The notes below the pieces were generated by a model, which did no database searches, had not been told where the DNA came from, and was given only the letters and a program-made list of their open reading frames with translations. A program made the translations under genes and the position numbers. 64,000 nucleotides of DNA from Nothophaeocryptopus gaeumannii (lineage: Eukaryota; Ascomycota; Dothideomycetes; Mycosphaerellales; Mycosphaerellaceae), in NCBI GenBank assembly GCA_031771865.1, contig JASISA010000036.1:434001-498000 (forward strand). Direction: 5' to 3'. Position 1 is the stretch's first letter. Every line of letters begins with the position of its first letter. Below, piece by piece: positions 12,401 to 22,554 of the stretch.

Positions 12401-14498
12401 GTTTGACATTGCGCTTGCCAACCTCGCCAACGCTGTCAAAGATAAAGGCCGGATAAGTGATGCAATTGTCTACTACAAGCGTGCTGTAGAGGTGAATCCC
12501 GAATTCGCAGAGGCAGTCTGCGGACTTGCAAATGCATTGAACTCAGTCTGCGGATGGCAAGCCCGTGGTGGCGTAGCAGAGGACAATGGAAGAAGAGACA
12601 GATGGCATGTGGATGCGAATGGTATGCTTTTGGATGCACAACAACCAGGTGCAACGAGCTCTGGCTGGATTAAACGCGTCATCGACATTGTCGAGAAGCA
12701 GCTGACAGAAGGAGAGAATTGGGGCCGTAACACGTTGACACCGACGATGGTTGAACGATTGATGCAACAACTGACAGTATTGATGGGCAGCATCGAGGAT
12801 GTGGCTGAGCGCGAGCGGCGTCTTCGAAAGTCTTTGACGAAGTGGTCGGGACACAGATGGGAAGGCGCCCGAGTGACGAGATTGATTGAGCGAGCAACGA
12901 AACGCATCGTCTGGAACTGGTACCAAGACCTCTACGTCAAGAAGAATGGAGGCAGCGGTGCGAATTACAATCGACCTCAACTGCCGGCGACTCTGTTCGT
13001 TCCGACCGCGCCGACTGTGCTTCCATTCCACACCTTTACATGTCCTATGTCGGCGAAGCATATTCGACAGATCTCGCAGCGAAACGGGCTTCGGATCACG
13101 GTGTCCACTCTTCGATCGCCCTGGCTACCGAAGCAAGTATACCCGCCCCCGAAGCCACCTACGCCTTGTCTCAAAGTCGGATATGTATCCTCTGACTTTA
13201 ACAATCACCCGCTGGCACATTTGATGCAATCCGTCTTCGGCCTTCACGATCTGAACCGTGTCGAGGCGCATTGCTATGCCACGACTGCCAGCGACAACTC
13301 AGTTCACCGTCAGCAGATTCAGACTGAGGCCCCTGTCTTTCACGATGCCAGCAGTTGGTCTGCTGAGAAGCTAGTCAACCAAATTGTCAAAGACGGGATC
13401 CACATCCTTGTCAACCTCAATGGGTACACTCGTGGCGCTCGCAACGAAGTCTTCGCTGCGCGTCCTGCGCCGATTCAGATGTCGTTCATGGGTTTCGCTG
13501 GTACACTTGGGGCGGAGTGGTGCGATTACCTACTCGCGGACCAGACCGCAGTGCCTGTTGACACGTTACGGCCGTGGAGGAGAAACGTGGATTTGGAGGA
13601 CAAGCTGGAGGACGAGAACAGCGCAGGCGAGAACAACGATTGGGTTTACGGTGAGAACATCGTCTACTGCCGGGACACGTTCTTCTGCTGTGACCACAAG
13701 CAGAGCGCACCAGATGCTCACGATAAGCGCATCGACTGGGCCGAAGAGCAGCGAAGACGATGGAAGATGCGCAAGGACTTGTTCCCACAGCTGTCCGACG
13801 ACACCATCATCTTTGGCAACTTCAATCAGCTCTACAAGATTGAGCCCACAACGTTCCGCACGTGGCTGCGCATCCTCGCGCGTGTGCCAAACTCCGTTCT
13901 GTGGCTCTTGCGCTTCCCGGATCTCGGCGAGTCGCATTTGCTCGCCACGGCTCGGATGTGGGCAGGTGCAGAAGTTGCATCCCGTGTCATCTTCACGGAT
14001 GTCGCTCCAAAGCACCTGCACATCTCGCGCGCTCGGGTTTGTGATCTCGTCGTCGACACGGCGGAATGCAATGCCCACACTACCGCCGCCGATGTCCTCT
14101 GGAGCGGCACTCCCTTGTTGACGCTGCCTCGATATCAGTACAAGATGTGCAGTCGCATGGCCGCTAGCATCCTCAAAGGTGCCTTGCCAAAGAACTCCGA
14201 AGGAAAGCGTGCAGAGAAAGAGCTCATCGCGACAAGCGAGGACGACTACGAAGAGAAAGCTGTCGCGCTGGGCAAGTCCTTTTCCTATGTCAAAGGTGGC
14301 AATGGGGTCGGAAATGGCCGTCTCATGGAGTTACGGAAGATGCTTTTCCATGCTCGATGGAGCAGTGCTTTGTTCGATACCAAGAGATGGGTTCGGGATC
14401 TGGAGGATGCCTATGATGAGGCTTGGAAGCGTTGGGTTAAAGGCGAAGGAGGCGATATTTGGCTTGATCAGATCCCTCCTAAGAAGAAGGGAACCTGA
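9489..14498 (+). CDS. O-GlcNAc transferase-like protein (TPR + GT41)
   Basis: Single-exon gene for 1669 residues; the ATG has a good context (CGCCACCATGA). Residues 1-530 are low complexity, Gln/Pro/Ser-rich, with a polyglutamine tract near 125-140. Tetratricopeptide repeats follow in two blocks: about 545-630 (YGLGNYQKALRWYTKVLEND) and about 925-1020 (YTNLGSLLKDIGQLDAAI, KGRISDAIVYYKRAVEVNP). The C-terminal catalytic half (about 1225-1660) shows GT41 hallmarks: GYVSSDFNNHPLAHLM with the active-site-type His, FMGFAGTLGAEWCDYL, FGNFNQLYKIEP with the UDP-contacting Lys, and AHTTAADVLWSGTPLLTLP. Animal OGT attaches GlcNAc to Ser/Thr of nuclear and cytosolic proteins; the fungal family member's substrate and sugar are not established by sequence. 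No signal peptide, so a nuclear or cytosolic place is likely. Confidence 0.9.
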   Translation: MSVDVSLSNFPPPPAHSQHVSDPAFVDYRSYPAESMPFLTQRYALPIHNSSLRRDNCDSPLDSGERTPRAENALRRKTPNGTLNAGYDGSSADDSFPPHKYQLLPLSEGSAPRPIHAPVPNPKQTFLQQQHLQQQQQQNAGIGTWSPHMGLGWQSQGQASPFPQQPQVQSSFPVMDSMLNQMPAQHYGMQQYYGQTVPSVIQPSFQYLGPTASGGQGSGPYGPYWHDGTFVPYRPAALRDPRFYHHTSSHFAGSLPTSQLAYQTNLWQQQQQAGQNAWTATGELSPFAPPPSNVSEHQPNPLGMGYMNVALGQMDNRLTSQLRFATSSMAYTSEARSQGQGVEAEYGSSSPNGRQRDWTFQWALQQYRELLAFIHHTRRQQHQTRQAQGQQSVPHRPSFYPKPPKASASGSAAQLAKFNADSDVLRDSDEEDPPLSLPRSNSAPEPLEDDGNTPKASGPLSGSANGQGSEYQRHASQGQLPPAPGSTPLPLQQVDGHRTLRRSTGTSIASLASTVPRDESPPSRAARALSSITKLCRETNWQWIDGMQLGGCLAYGLGNYQKALRWYTKVLENDPKHLEATSNLAATLLALGQRKEAEQHWQKVIKAAPNHFEAVEHLVGLLCNEQRSKDAIRVIEYVERSLRLPKSPDTLKVSDPQSECSSSTASRSPAISEQSDKMSYDFDADADGFALDGRDMSGSSEPGFGSSGFAIPGCDNGRILALIHAKGNMLYGLGENAAAAHAFEDAVLIAAGRNLEGIQGLVGHILNVVSVTSHRVLPGRSHERSSRTSTEPVLLSPEQALATAKLCFPHVGELPGLRHVAGGPQSLARRAVVSTTSNSLLSLAKIYQDGMSNASRSIGVTPLAHGVRDILALYYLSLSLQPSPSTANNVGILLASVQQAALPATSHQRLDIPGVAPGSGVALALQYYNYGLQVDQHHAHLYTNLGSLLKDIGQLDAAINMYERAVACDGKFDIALANLANAVKDKGRISDAIVYYKRAVEVNPEFAEAVCGLANALNSVCGWQARGGVAEDNGRRDRWHVDANGMLLDAQQPGATSSGWIKRVIDIVEKQLTEGENWGRNTLTPTMVERLMQQLTVLMGSIEDVAERERRLRKSLTKWSGHRWEGARVTRLIERATKRIVWNWYQDLYVKKNGGSGANYNRPQLPATLFVPTAPTVLPFHTFTCPMSAKHIRQISQRNGLRITVSTLRSPWLPKQVYPPPKPPTPCLKVGYVSSDFNNHPLAHLMQSVFGLHDLNRVEAHCYATTASDNSVHRQQIQTEAPVFHDASSWSAEKLVNQIVKDGIHILVNLNGYTRGARNEVFAARPAPIQMSFMGFAGTLGAEWCDYLLADQTAVPVDTLRPWRRNVDLEDKLEDENSAGENNDWVYGENIVYCRDTFFCCDHKQSAPDAHDKRIDWAEEQRRRWKMRKDLFPQLSDDTIIFGNFNQLYKIEPTTFRTWLRILARVPNSVLWLLRFPDLGESHLLATARMWAGAEVASRVIFTDVAPKHLHISRARVCDLVVDTAECNAHTTAADVLWSGTPLLTLPRYQYKMCSRMAASILKGALPKNSEGKRAEKELIATSEDDYEEKAVALGKSFSYVKGGNGVGNGRLMELRKMLFHARWSSALFDTKRWVRDLEDAYDEAWKRWVKGEGGDIWLDQIPPKKKGT

Positions 14499-17400
14499 TG
14501 TTGTGCCTAGCGATTGGGCATGGACTGTGAGCGATGGAGTACGGTTTAGACGGTTTTTGGGGTCTGGTTTCTTCAATGTTCTTTGCTACTGTCATTCTCA
14601 GCAAGCATGGTGTTTTGGGAGAAGGAGCAGGAGCAGGAGCACTATTGGGAACAATACTGTCTACTGTCGCTTTTGTGGCTTGGAAAGAGCGCAACGGCGG
14701 ATGCATCAGAAGGCGTTTTCGCTTCACAGCGCTATCGAATCGAATCGAATCGATTGATCGATCGATCATGTGAGAGTATATTGGGTCTCTCTCTTCCTCA
14801 TAGCAGAACGGATAGACTTCTTTGCTTTCTCTGCCTTTGCATCTCTTGTCCTCTGCTGGGCTTTTACGTCGCCTACTCACGACATAGAGGTATGTGAGGT
14901 CTAAAACCTCCAACTATTTTGAACTTTATGGCAACGACATAGGGGAGATTTCACTAGTCAACCACGTAGGCAAATGTGTCGAGGGAGAAATGGAATGTCA
15001 AGATGCGGTGCGGTGTGGCCCTATAGCGATTCAAACATGCTGTAGGGGAGCACACGAAACGAATCGTACTTTGTCATGAAGCTGGGATCGAAGAACTCAG
15101 TTTGGATAGGCGCCTGCACAGGGATAAGTCGAGGGACCATGAGTACTCTTTTTGCGATCGAGAATTCATTACTCTCCAACCTGTTGACTTGTCGACCTCG
15201 ATTCTGCCGTCGAAGTATGCGAAAAGCCAGCTCGTTGGAGTATGGCGCAATTCGGAACACATAGTCGTAAGTGGATTCCATGCTCGACAATGCATCTACT
15301 GAGAAAGGTAGCTGCATTCTGTGCTCAAGGCCTCATCGACCCTGTCCCGCTACAATCTACGATTCTGCACGCTTGACTATGGGCTGATTTTGTGATGGGA
15401 ATGTCGATCCGACTCATAACCTTTCACCGATAATTGGTCGGCAAGGAGTGATATGCTCAGGGCGCTTCCATCTGTGGTCGAGAGTACGCGCGGAAGGGAG
15501 ACGAGAAGTCATCGTCTACGAATTTGTGACGTTTGAGCTGCTTCATACGGCACGAGAATGCGTAGAAGATGTTGTTGAGTCGGTGTATGCGGACCTTGAT
15601 TATTCTCCACAGCTCATCGTCACCATGCTTGCCACGGCAACGGCTTGGTCGTTCGGCAGATACACGTTCATCCGTTCTGTTCGCAAGAAAAGATGAGGCG
15701 TATGCGCCGGTAAGTACAGCGGGTTGAGCCTCACGCAAACACATCAACGTGCAAACGCTCATGCAGAGGATAAGGCGTACTGTATTACTGTCAGCTCGTT
15801 GCATGCGAAACCTGCCGGCGGCTTACATTCACCAGCACTACAGCCGGCATCCGATACCGCGGGGAGCTGTTCCAAATCGTTCCTCCTCCCCGGGGTCACA
15901 CAAGACGAGTCGCAGGTACTCCAGCGGCATGATGATGAACGGACGGGACCAAGATCGGAATGTGCAGCAATCTATCTCGAATGCAGACAAGGGTTCGGCG
16001 TTTCCTACTGCTGTGCGACTTCAACCGATGCAATACGTGTTTTGCACCTCATCAGGTTGATACTACGCCGCTATGCATCTCAAGTCAAGGCAATTATCAG
16101 ACGTGGTATTGCTGTGAGTATTGGTCAGAAGGATCTTTAGGTGCTGCAGCGCATGGCATAGAGGACTTCGAAACGCTGAGGACGTACGCTCCTTCGTCTC
16201 CTGTTGCACTGCAGAAAAGCTACACTTGCTGTAGATTGAAGACTGTGCTCTCTCTCACGGACTCATGTTGGCGAATAGCGAATGGTATTCACGTTAAGGC
16301 GGTTCCGGGACTCCACAGATGGCCCGGGCCTATTGATGCACGACCAGCGAGCCGCTGCCTCGTCGTTGGGTAGGGCATGAGCTTTGTCGTGATCGTCGCC
16401 ATTGGAGTTTACTCCGAAGCGCGCGGTATGACGGGACTTGCAGTGCTTGCAACAAAGGTCTGCAAGTGAGCCAAGCGATCCGTCCAGTCCTCATCAAGTT
16501 GAAGCCTGGCAACTGCAAGCTGTGTGTGAGATCGCAGGCATGTTGTCCGGCGCCGTACGATCGGACACTCGCGGAGGCACAGAAGCTCTCGGATAGAGTT
16601 CAGCGGCGGCTGAGCTTGGACCTAGCCCTCGTGGCATCACTGCCAAAAGCATTGGCACTAGAAGACAAGCAAGGCGATGGCAACGGCCCGAGCGACGGCC
16701 AGTCGGTATGGACGCTAGAGACTGCGTATTCATAGTAACGCTAGCAGCAGAAGAAAGCCAACATCTTGACTGAGTTCCAATAGTCGCTGTGTCGCCAAAG
16801 TGTGGCAGACAGAGTGGAAAGCCATTGTATATTGTCGAAGCAAGCCAATCACGCGAATTGTGCAAGGATTCATAGCCGCGATCGAATAGAATGTATCCAA
16901 GCAAACGGGGATGGAGGAGGTCGTGTTCACGGCCTCAGCGAGATCTGGGGTGTTGTCTGCGCGCCGTGCATGCTCGTGACGCGATCTATGTACCCATGAC
17001 TTTTCGCCTGATCTCACTCGAAGTGGTCAAGCGGCAGACAAGGGGTTGGCGCGGATCTCTGCAGCTCAAAGCCCGGAGACGATCTGCCGTTCGATCGGTG
17101 GGTTAGCGCAACAGGGGGTCTGGAGAACGCTGATTGCTTGACTGCAACACTGCTGCATCATGAAATACTCTGCGTCATGCACTCTCGGTTGTGCAGAACT
17201 GCTGCTGGAAACAGTCAGTCGCACACTGAGATTCAGTTCACGGCGGTGCTCTCGGGGAATATACCCGCAAGCTGCTTGGTGATGATGTGGCGTGAAGTCA
17301 AGCTGTTTCCAGATCGTTGACAGAGTTTGTGCGTCAAGATATTTGTGTAACTAGGTAAGCTGCCCTTCAGGAGGTTGACTTTCTATGTGTCTCAGCAAGA

Positions 17401-19493
17401 AACACCCGGGCTTGGCGATGGAGTCTGCCTGTCTGACACGGACATGACAAGCGGTGCCGAATGGCTCGACTTGACAGCAAGTCTTGGAATCGTGTGGAGC
17501 GGCAAACGAAAGTGTGATGCTCATGCGGAGATGGCACGCTGCTTGACCGTCACTGTATCATGATTGCCTGGTTGCAGGTACAGTACTTCAAAGTGGATGC
17601 AGATGGAGGGCCTTGTCAGGATCGGGGAGGACCTGGCAATGCACAGATTGCCAAGCGCCTCTGCTCGTCGCTGGAGTACACGCATTGGGTCTAGTGAAGG
17701 ACGTCGCCAAACGTCGTTTCAGATTTGGAATTCTGCATCCCTGCCTCTTCCCAGATCCACCTCTCGTCAACGTAGATTGGCGATGATGGACGTGCTGGCT
17801 GCCATGGTATTTTGTTGAGAGAGCATTGCTCCTTCAGCAGGCGAAGCATCATGATCCATGTCTTCACGGCTTTGACGACTGGAGCGATTGCGTCGACTGG
17901 GACAAGGGCGGTGACTCTGGGCGCGAAGCTCGCGGGCTCGCGAGAAGCACGCGAGGCTGTAGATGCATCACAGCCAGTCCGTCCTGCCAAAGCCTCGCAT
18001 TGCCGACCACAGACTGGAAGCGCAAATGTGATGCCCGCTGCAGGACCTGTAGTATGATGTTGACTCGAGAGAGCAGCCGGCAGATGTCCATCAGCCGCGT
18101 GAGGCTCTTCGCTGTTCAGGTCGATGCTCTATCTTCAGCATCATGGCGGCCACTTGGTCAGGAGCCGAGATGAGATGCGCACCGCCACAGCTGGCGGGTG
18201 TGAAACATTCCAACGGCGATAACGATCTAAAGATGTGAAGCTCCACGATCAAGGTTGGACGGTAAGCTCCCGCACCCGTGCCACAGTGCCTTTTGGGGTG
18301 TGCTCGGCAGGCAAAGCAAACAAACTTGGCTTTGCTGCGGGTTGAGCCAGGCAGGCATGGGCGTGGAGTCGGGTGCAACCAGCCCAGCGATGCAGACCAG
18401 GCGAGTCGTGTGGCCCCCAACCAATGCTAACCTCATCAGCACATGTGAACTGCGCGTGGCAGATGACAGCAACGCCCAGCGGAAGATGGCGGTAGTCTTT
18501 GCTGGCCTGGCCGTGACAGCTGAGATCTGCTATCTGCCCATTCTACTGTACTGTATGCGTAGGGCCAAGGGGCAACCGCCAAAGGGCAAGACTGCTCCAC
18601 TGGGATCGTCGAGACGTTTCTGACGATGAATTGTGGTCAGCGATTGCTCCGAAACGGTGCCGCCCCCGTCACATTGAAGAGGTCGTCGATCGGACCCCCT
18701 GGCCAGTGTCAACAGCCGGTGGTTTGAACAGAGGGCACAGAGCAGATGTGGGCAACGCAGCGAGTCCCTTGCATGCACCGTTCAACATGCAGCGGCATGG
18801 AAGGTCCCTGTTGGAAGTGCAGCGGGTCCGAGCCCCTGTACGCATCGACGACCACCAGCAGAATGGATCTTGGTAGGCGGTAGCCCGACCTTCGCATTGC
18901 CTTGGGACGTACTCGAGCAGAACATCATCATTGCGTCGACACCGTGGTTTGCTTTTCAATATAGTCAATCGTTCAGCCGTGACCATTGTCTCCTCACCAC
19001 GGATCTCTCTATTTTGTTTACATCGTCGTCAACGTGCTCGCCAGCGAAGGAGCATCAACAAAAGCTCCCTAGCGGCCTTCACTATGTGAAATGCCCCTCC
19101 CTCGATACAGTACTCCACCCGCCGCTTTTTAACTTTGGTCTCTTGCCGCTAAACTTTCGGAAGAACGAACAGTGGAAAGCTAACGAGCGCTTCATTTCCT
19201 TGCTGCTTTCACACTTCGACCCTTGCCACATTTGGACAGCGTCAGTTGTTATATTCCTCACTCGGGACCCGTTCTTGAAACCAGCAACGTCCCAACTCAC
19301 CCTCCAACACCGTCTCTGTCGCAATACAACGGCTGTCAGTTCAGTCCAGTCACTGTGTGCTCCATCACCGACCGTCAGTCAACCCGCCTTGATCGTTCTA
19401 GCAACGACTCACATCGCCCATTGATCACCCCACTGACTTCACACAGCTTCACTTCACTTTCCTCTCACAACAAACGCCAATCCGACAAACAAC
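14499..19493. other. 5-kb non-coding region upstream of flbD
   Basis: No gene can be supported over 5 kb. Open frames are short (under about 195 codons), overlapping and lack family motifs. Simple repeats occur at 14738-14767 (GAATC then GATC units). From about 18950 to 19493 the plus strand is pyrimidine-rich, as expected of a promoter and long 5' leader. The size fits a heavily regulated developmental gene, but a non-coding RNA cannot be excluded. Confidence 0.4.
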
Positions 19494-20624
19494 ATGCCTC
19501 AACACAAACGCGGCCCTTGGTCGCAGCAGGAAGACTCCATGCTTCTGCACCTCGTTCAAGTTCACGGCGCACACAACTGGGTCCGCATCTCAACGACCAT
19601 CCAGACTCGTTCGCCCAAGCAATGCCGAGAGCGATATCACCAGAACCTCAAGCCGAATCTCAACCATGACCCCATCACCCCAGAGGAAGGTGTGATGATC
19701 GAGCAGATGGTCGCTGAAATGGGCAAGCGATGGGCAGAGATTGCCAGACGACTCCGAGGCCGCAGCGACAACGCAGTGAAGAACTGGTGGAATGGAGGCA
19801 TGAACCGACGACGACGCAACCAGCAGCAGCGCCGTGCAGAGTTCGAAGTCCGTCACTCGCAGCCAGTGCAACATCACCCCCAGATGCAGAGCCTTCCACC
19901 ACCATCGATGCAGCAGCCCCTACCACCAGCGTGGAACACTCACCAGATGATGCCGCAACAGTTCTTCAACCCTCACCAGATGTACCCCGGTCACGCTCAT
20001 CCAGGCCAGCACTTGGGGTTCCCAAACGCCGCCGCCTTTGGCCGCATGTTCGAGACACCCCTGCCGTCACCATCGGCTTTCTCGCACATGTCCGCTGATG
20101 GCGCACCTTCCCTCATCTCAGACTGCTCGTCTGTCTCCACCCGATCACCTCACAACGGACCGTCACCCATTGAGCTTCCGCCTCTCGCTGGTGCTCGCGA
20201 GGAGCGCCGTCGCTCATCAGCGCCAATGCTTCGACTGGGCGTTCCAGGCACGTTCGTCCAAGACACCGACTTCGCCATGAACATGCCAATGGAGCAGTTT
20301 GGGAAGCTTCGCAAGGCATCAATGCTCCAGGAGCCTTTCATGCCTCAACCACAATCGCTTCCAACTCCGACTGCGTTCCTTCCATCGCAGCCGCGACAGC
20401 CATCTCCATTGAGTCAAACACACCACAACCCGCAGGTATATCACATGCACGCACAGCAAGTTCGCCGAACTGCTGGGTACCCGATGCATCACATGCCATC
20501 AACTCCATTCGATCGCAAGCACGCCGGACGAGCTGACTCTGGCGTTGCTACCCCCATTCCTTCGGCACCATCGCCCGAGGACTCTCCAAAGGACAAGATG
20601 AGCCTCTCAAACTTGACGCATTAA
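19494..20624 (+). CDS. flbD: FlbD-like R2R3 Myb transcription factor (conidiation regulator)
   Basis: Intronless 376-residue protein. Two Myb repeats fill residues 4-108: R2 begins RGPWSQQEDSMLLHLVQVHG and ends CRERYHQNLKPNLNH; R3 begins DPITPEEGVMIEQMVAEMGK and ends RSDNAVKNWWNGGMNRRRR. The spaced tryptophans and the SPKQCRERYHQNLKP and GRSDNAVKNWWNG recognition helices match Aspergillus FlbD very closely. In Aspergillus FlbD acts in the fluffy pathway upstream of brlA, linking stress signals to conidiation, and also affects sexual development. The rest of the protein is disordered, rich in Pro, Gln, His and Ser, with a SPIELPPL patch and many SP sites, as expected for a regulatory tail. Very long flanking non-coding DNA suggests complex control. 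Confidence 0.92.
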   Translation: MPQHKRGPWSQQEDSMLLHLVQVHGAHNWVRISTTIQTRSPKQCRERYHQNLKPNLNHDPITPEEGVMIEQMVAEMGKRWAEIARRLRGRSDNAVKNWWNGGMNRRRRNQQQRRAEFEVRHSQPVQHHPQMQSLPPPSMQQPLPPAWNTHQMMPQQFFNPHQMYPGHAHPGQHLGFPNAAAFGRMFETPLPSPSAFSHMSADGAPSLISDCSSVSTRSPHNGPSPIELPPLAGAREERRRSSAPMLRLGVPGTFVQDTDFAMNMPMEQFGKLRKASMLQEPFMPQPQSLPTPTAFLPSQPRQPSPLSQTHHNPQVYHMHAQQVRRTAGYPMHHMPSTPFDRKHAGRADSGVATPIPSAPSPEDSPKDKMSLSNLTH

Positions 20625-22554
20625 AACGACGACAGTACGACAACAGCTTTTTGCCACGGCTTCCACTGTACATATTGTATGCCTTTAATTGTACATGATA
20701 ATTTCTTCGGTCTCTAGGGCGGCGTTCACAGAGGACGATACCCCAATTGTTGCGATAACCCTTTTGGCAGGATTGCAATACTTTTGTCTTTGCTTTGTTC
20801 GATTGATAGCGTTCTAAGCGCCCGCAGTGGTATGAAAGTGGACAGAGCCAGATGGGTGCAAGGGGATTAGAGAGCTACCAGAGAAAGCTCCAGGATTGTT
20901 GCACTGTTTGGTTGAGACACCACTACCAGTTGAACAGAGAAAGTTGGCCACATTACAAACTGTCTACATGCGTCATTTCTTCCAATGTTTCGTTCTCTCA
21001 GTCACCCACGATTGATTGTCCCTGATGGCGTTACTCGACAGCAGTTACCAGTTGACCTTCACCTCAACGTGGTCGTTGCTTGACACTCACCGCGCATCGT
21101 TCAACCGTTCGTCAGGCAAGGCCAACGTCGATGAGTCGAGGCATCGCAAGTGTCAGCAGATGACGATGCGCCAATGCAGCGGCTGCTATTCTTTCCTCCA
21201 ACAAAACGGCTGTCATGGTGATCGGGGCGGAAATTGCACGATGCCACAGTTCTATGCTTGGAAGAGGCAAGAAGGTGCAGAGCTACAATAGGGAGCCGTG
21301 TGTGTGTGGAAGAAGCTACAGCGAACCTTGAGCTTCATCGTCTAAGACATTCCTTAAACGGCCCTTGGGATGGCGGAGGCTGTTTGGACCAGTGCACCGT
21401 AAGCCGCTCTCACCAGCGCAACGGATCACGTTCTGTGCGTTGGTTAAGGTTAGTCTTTTCAGTGTACGCGTTCAGACCAACAACTCATCACACATGGCCA
21501 ACAGACGCCTCGTCGCCTTCTTTTGCTAAAAGCTGAACGGCATGTGCGCTCAGGGGTGTGTGTGCATCGAGGGATCAGAGGATCTGAAGTCCGTGCTTTT
21601 GATGACCGCCTAAAACGGTAGCCGGTTCAGCCTCGCGTGCACCGATTCGGCTGGTGTCAAGTTCCCTTAGGAGAGCGGGAAATTGCAGCGACGCCGCTTT
21701 AGGGCAGGGCGTTGATCTGGGTCTTCTAGTGACGTGACGCTGGCGGTTGATTCTGATCGCTGTGGCTGGTCAAACGGTCGCGCAAACCGTCGGTTGAACA
21801 GAAACGGGCACGCTCGAGCGGTGCAGAAAACGGAGGTGGTCTGTGGCCAAGCTGGGTTTGCGACGTGCCGATGGTCTGTACAGACCGGTGTGCTCACTCT
21901 GGCCTTGGACGGATAATTCTCCGATTTGAATTCTCCGACCATGGCAACGATAGCGTTGAAGGCATCATCAAGACCAGCACCTTGCCATGAGTAAGTCAGT
22001 CGATGATGATGATATGGAGCCATGTTCGGGGGCGGTGTTGTTTGACTCAACAGCTCGTCCGAAGAGTCTGCTTGGTTATGGAAGGAGCTGCAGTGGTGAG
22101 GAGGCTGACATGATTAGGCGAATCGCATATCGTGGAAAGTCATGGGCAACAACAGTAGGTATGGTGGTGAAACGCGTGGCGAGAGACTGCTTGGATCTAT
22201 TCTTGCAGAGGCGCTAGTCATGCGAATGCATAGCCTGGACAATGCACGACAACCATGTGCTGGAAGAGGTGCGGAAGAAGAATCGAAGATACAGATGTGC
22301 AAAGATCATATCTGGCCTCGCTAATCGGCCATGACTTTTGTCTCTTCAGCTTCCCTGTCCTTTCCGTCATGCAGTGTCCGAATCGCTGGAAATCCAGCCA
22401 AGACCCTCCAACATCACCTCTTGAGGCAACGAAGAAAGGCTTTGTGCCATCTGTTGTATCACCATCCAGCAACATTCATCTACCGCATGTGATGCATGAT
22501 GCCGCGGCCCGATAGCGAACCAACACGGCGCTCACCCCGATTCACGAGTAGAAC
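20625..22554. other. Intergenic, 1.9 kb
   Basis: The 3' untranslated region of flbD followed by unassigned DNA and the promoter of the MTC6 gene. Frames are short and without recognisable content. Confidence 0.4.
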
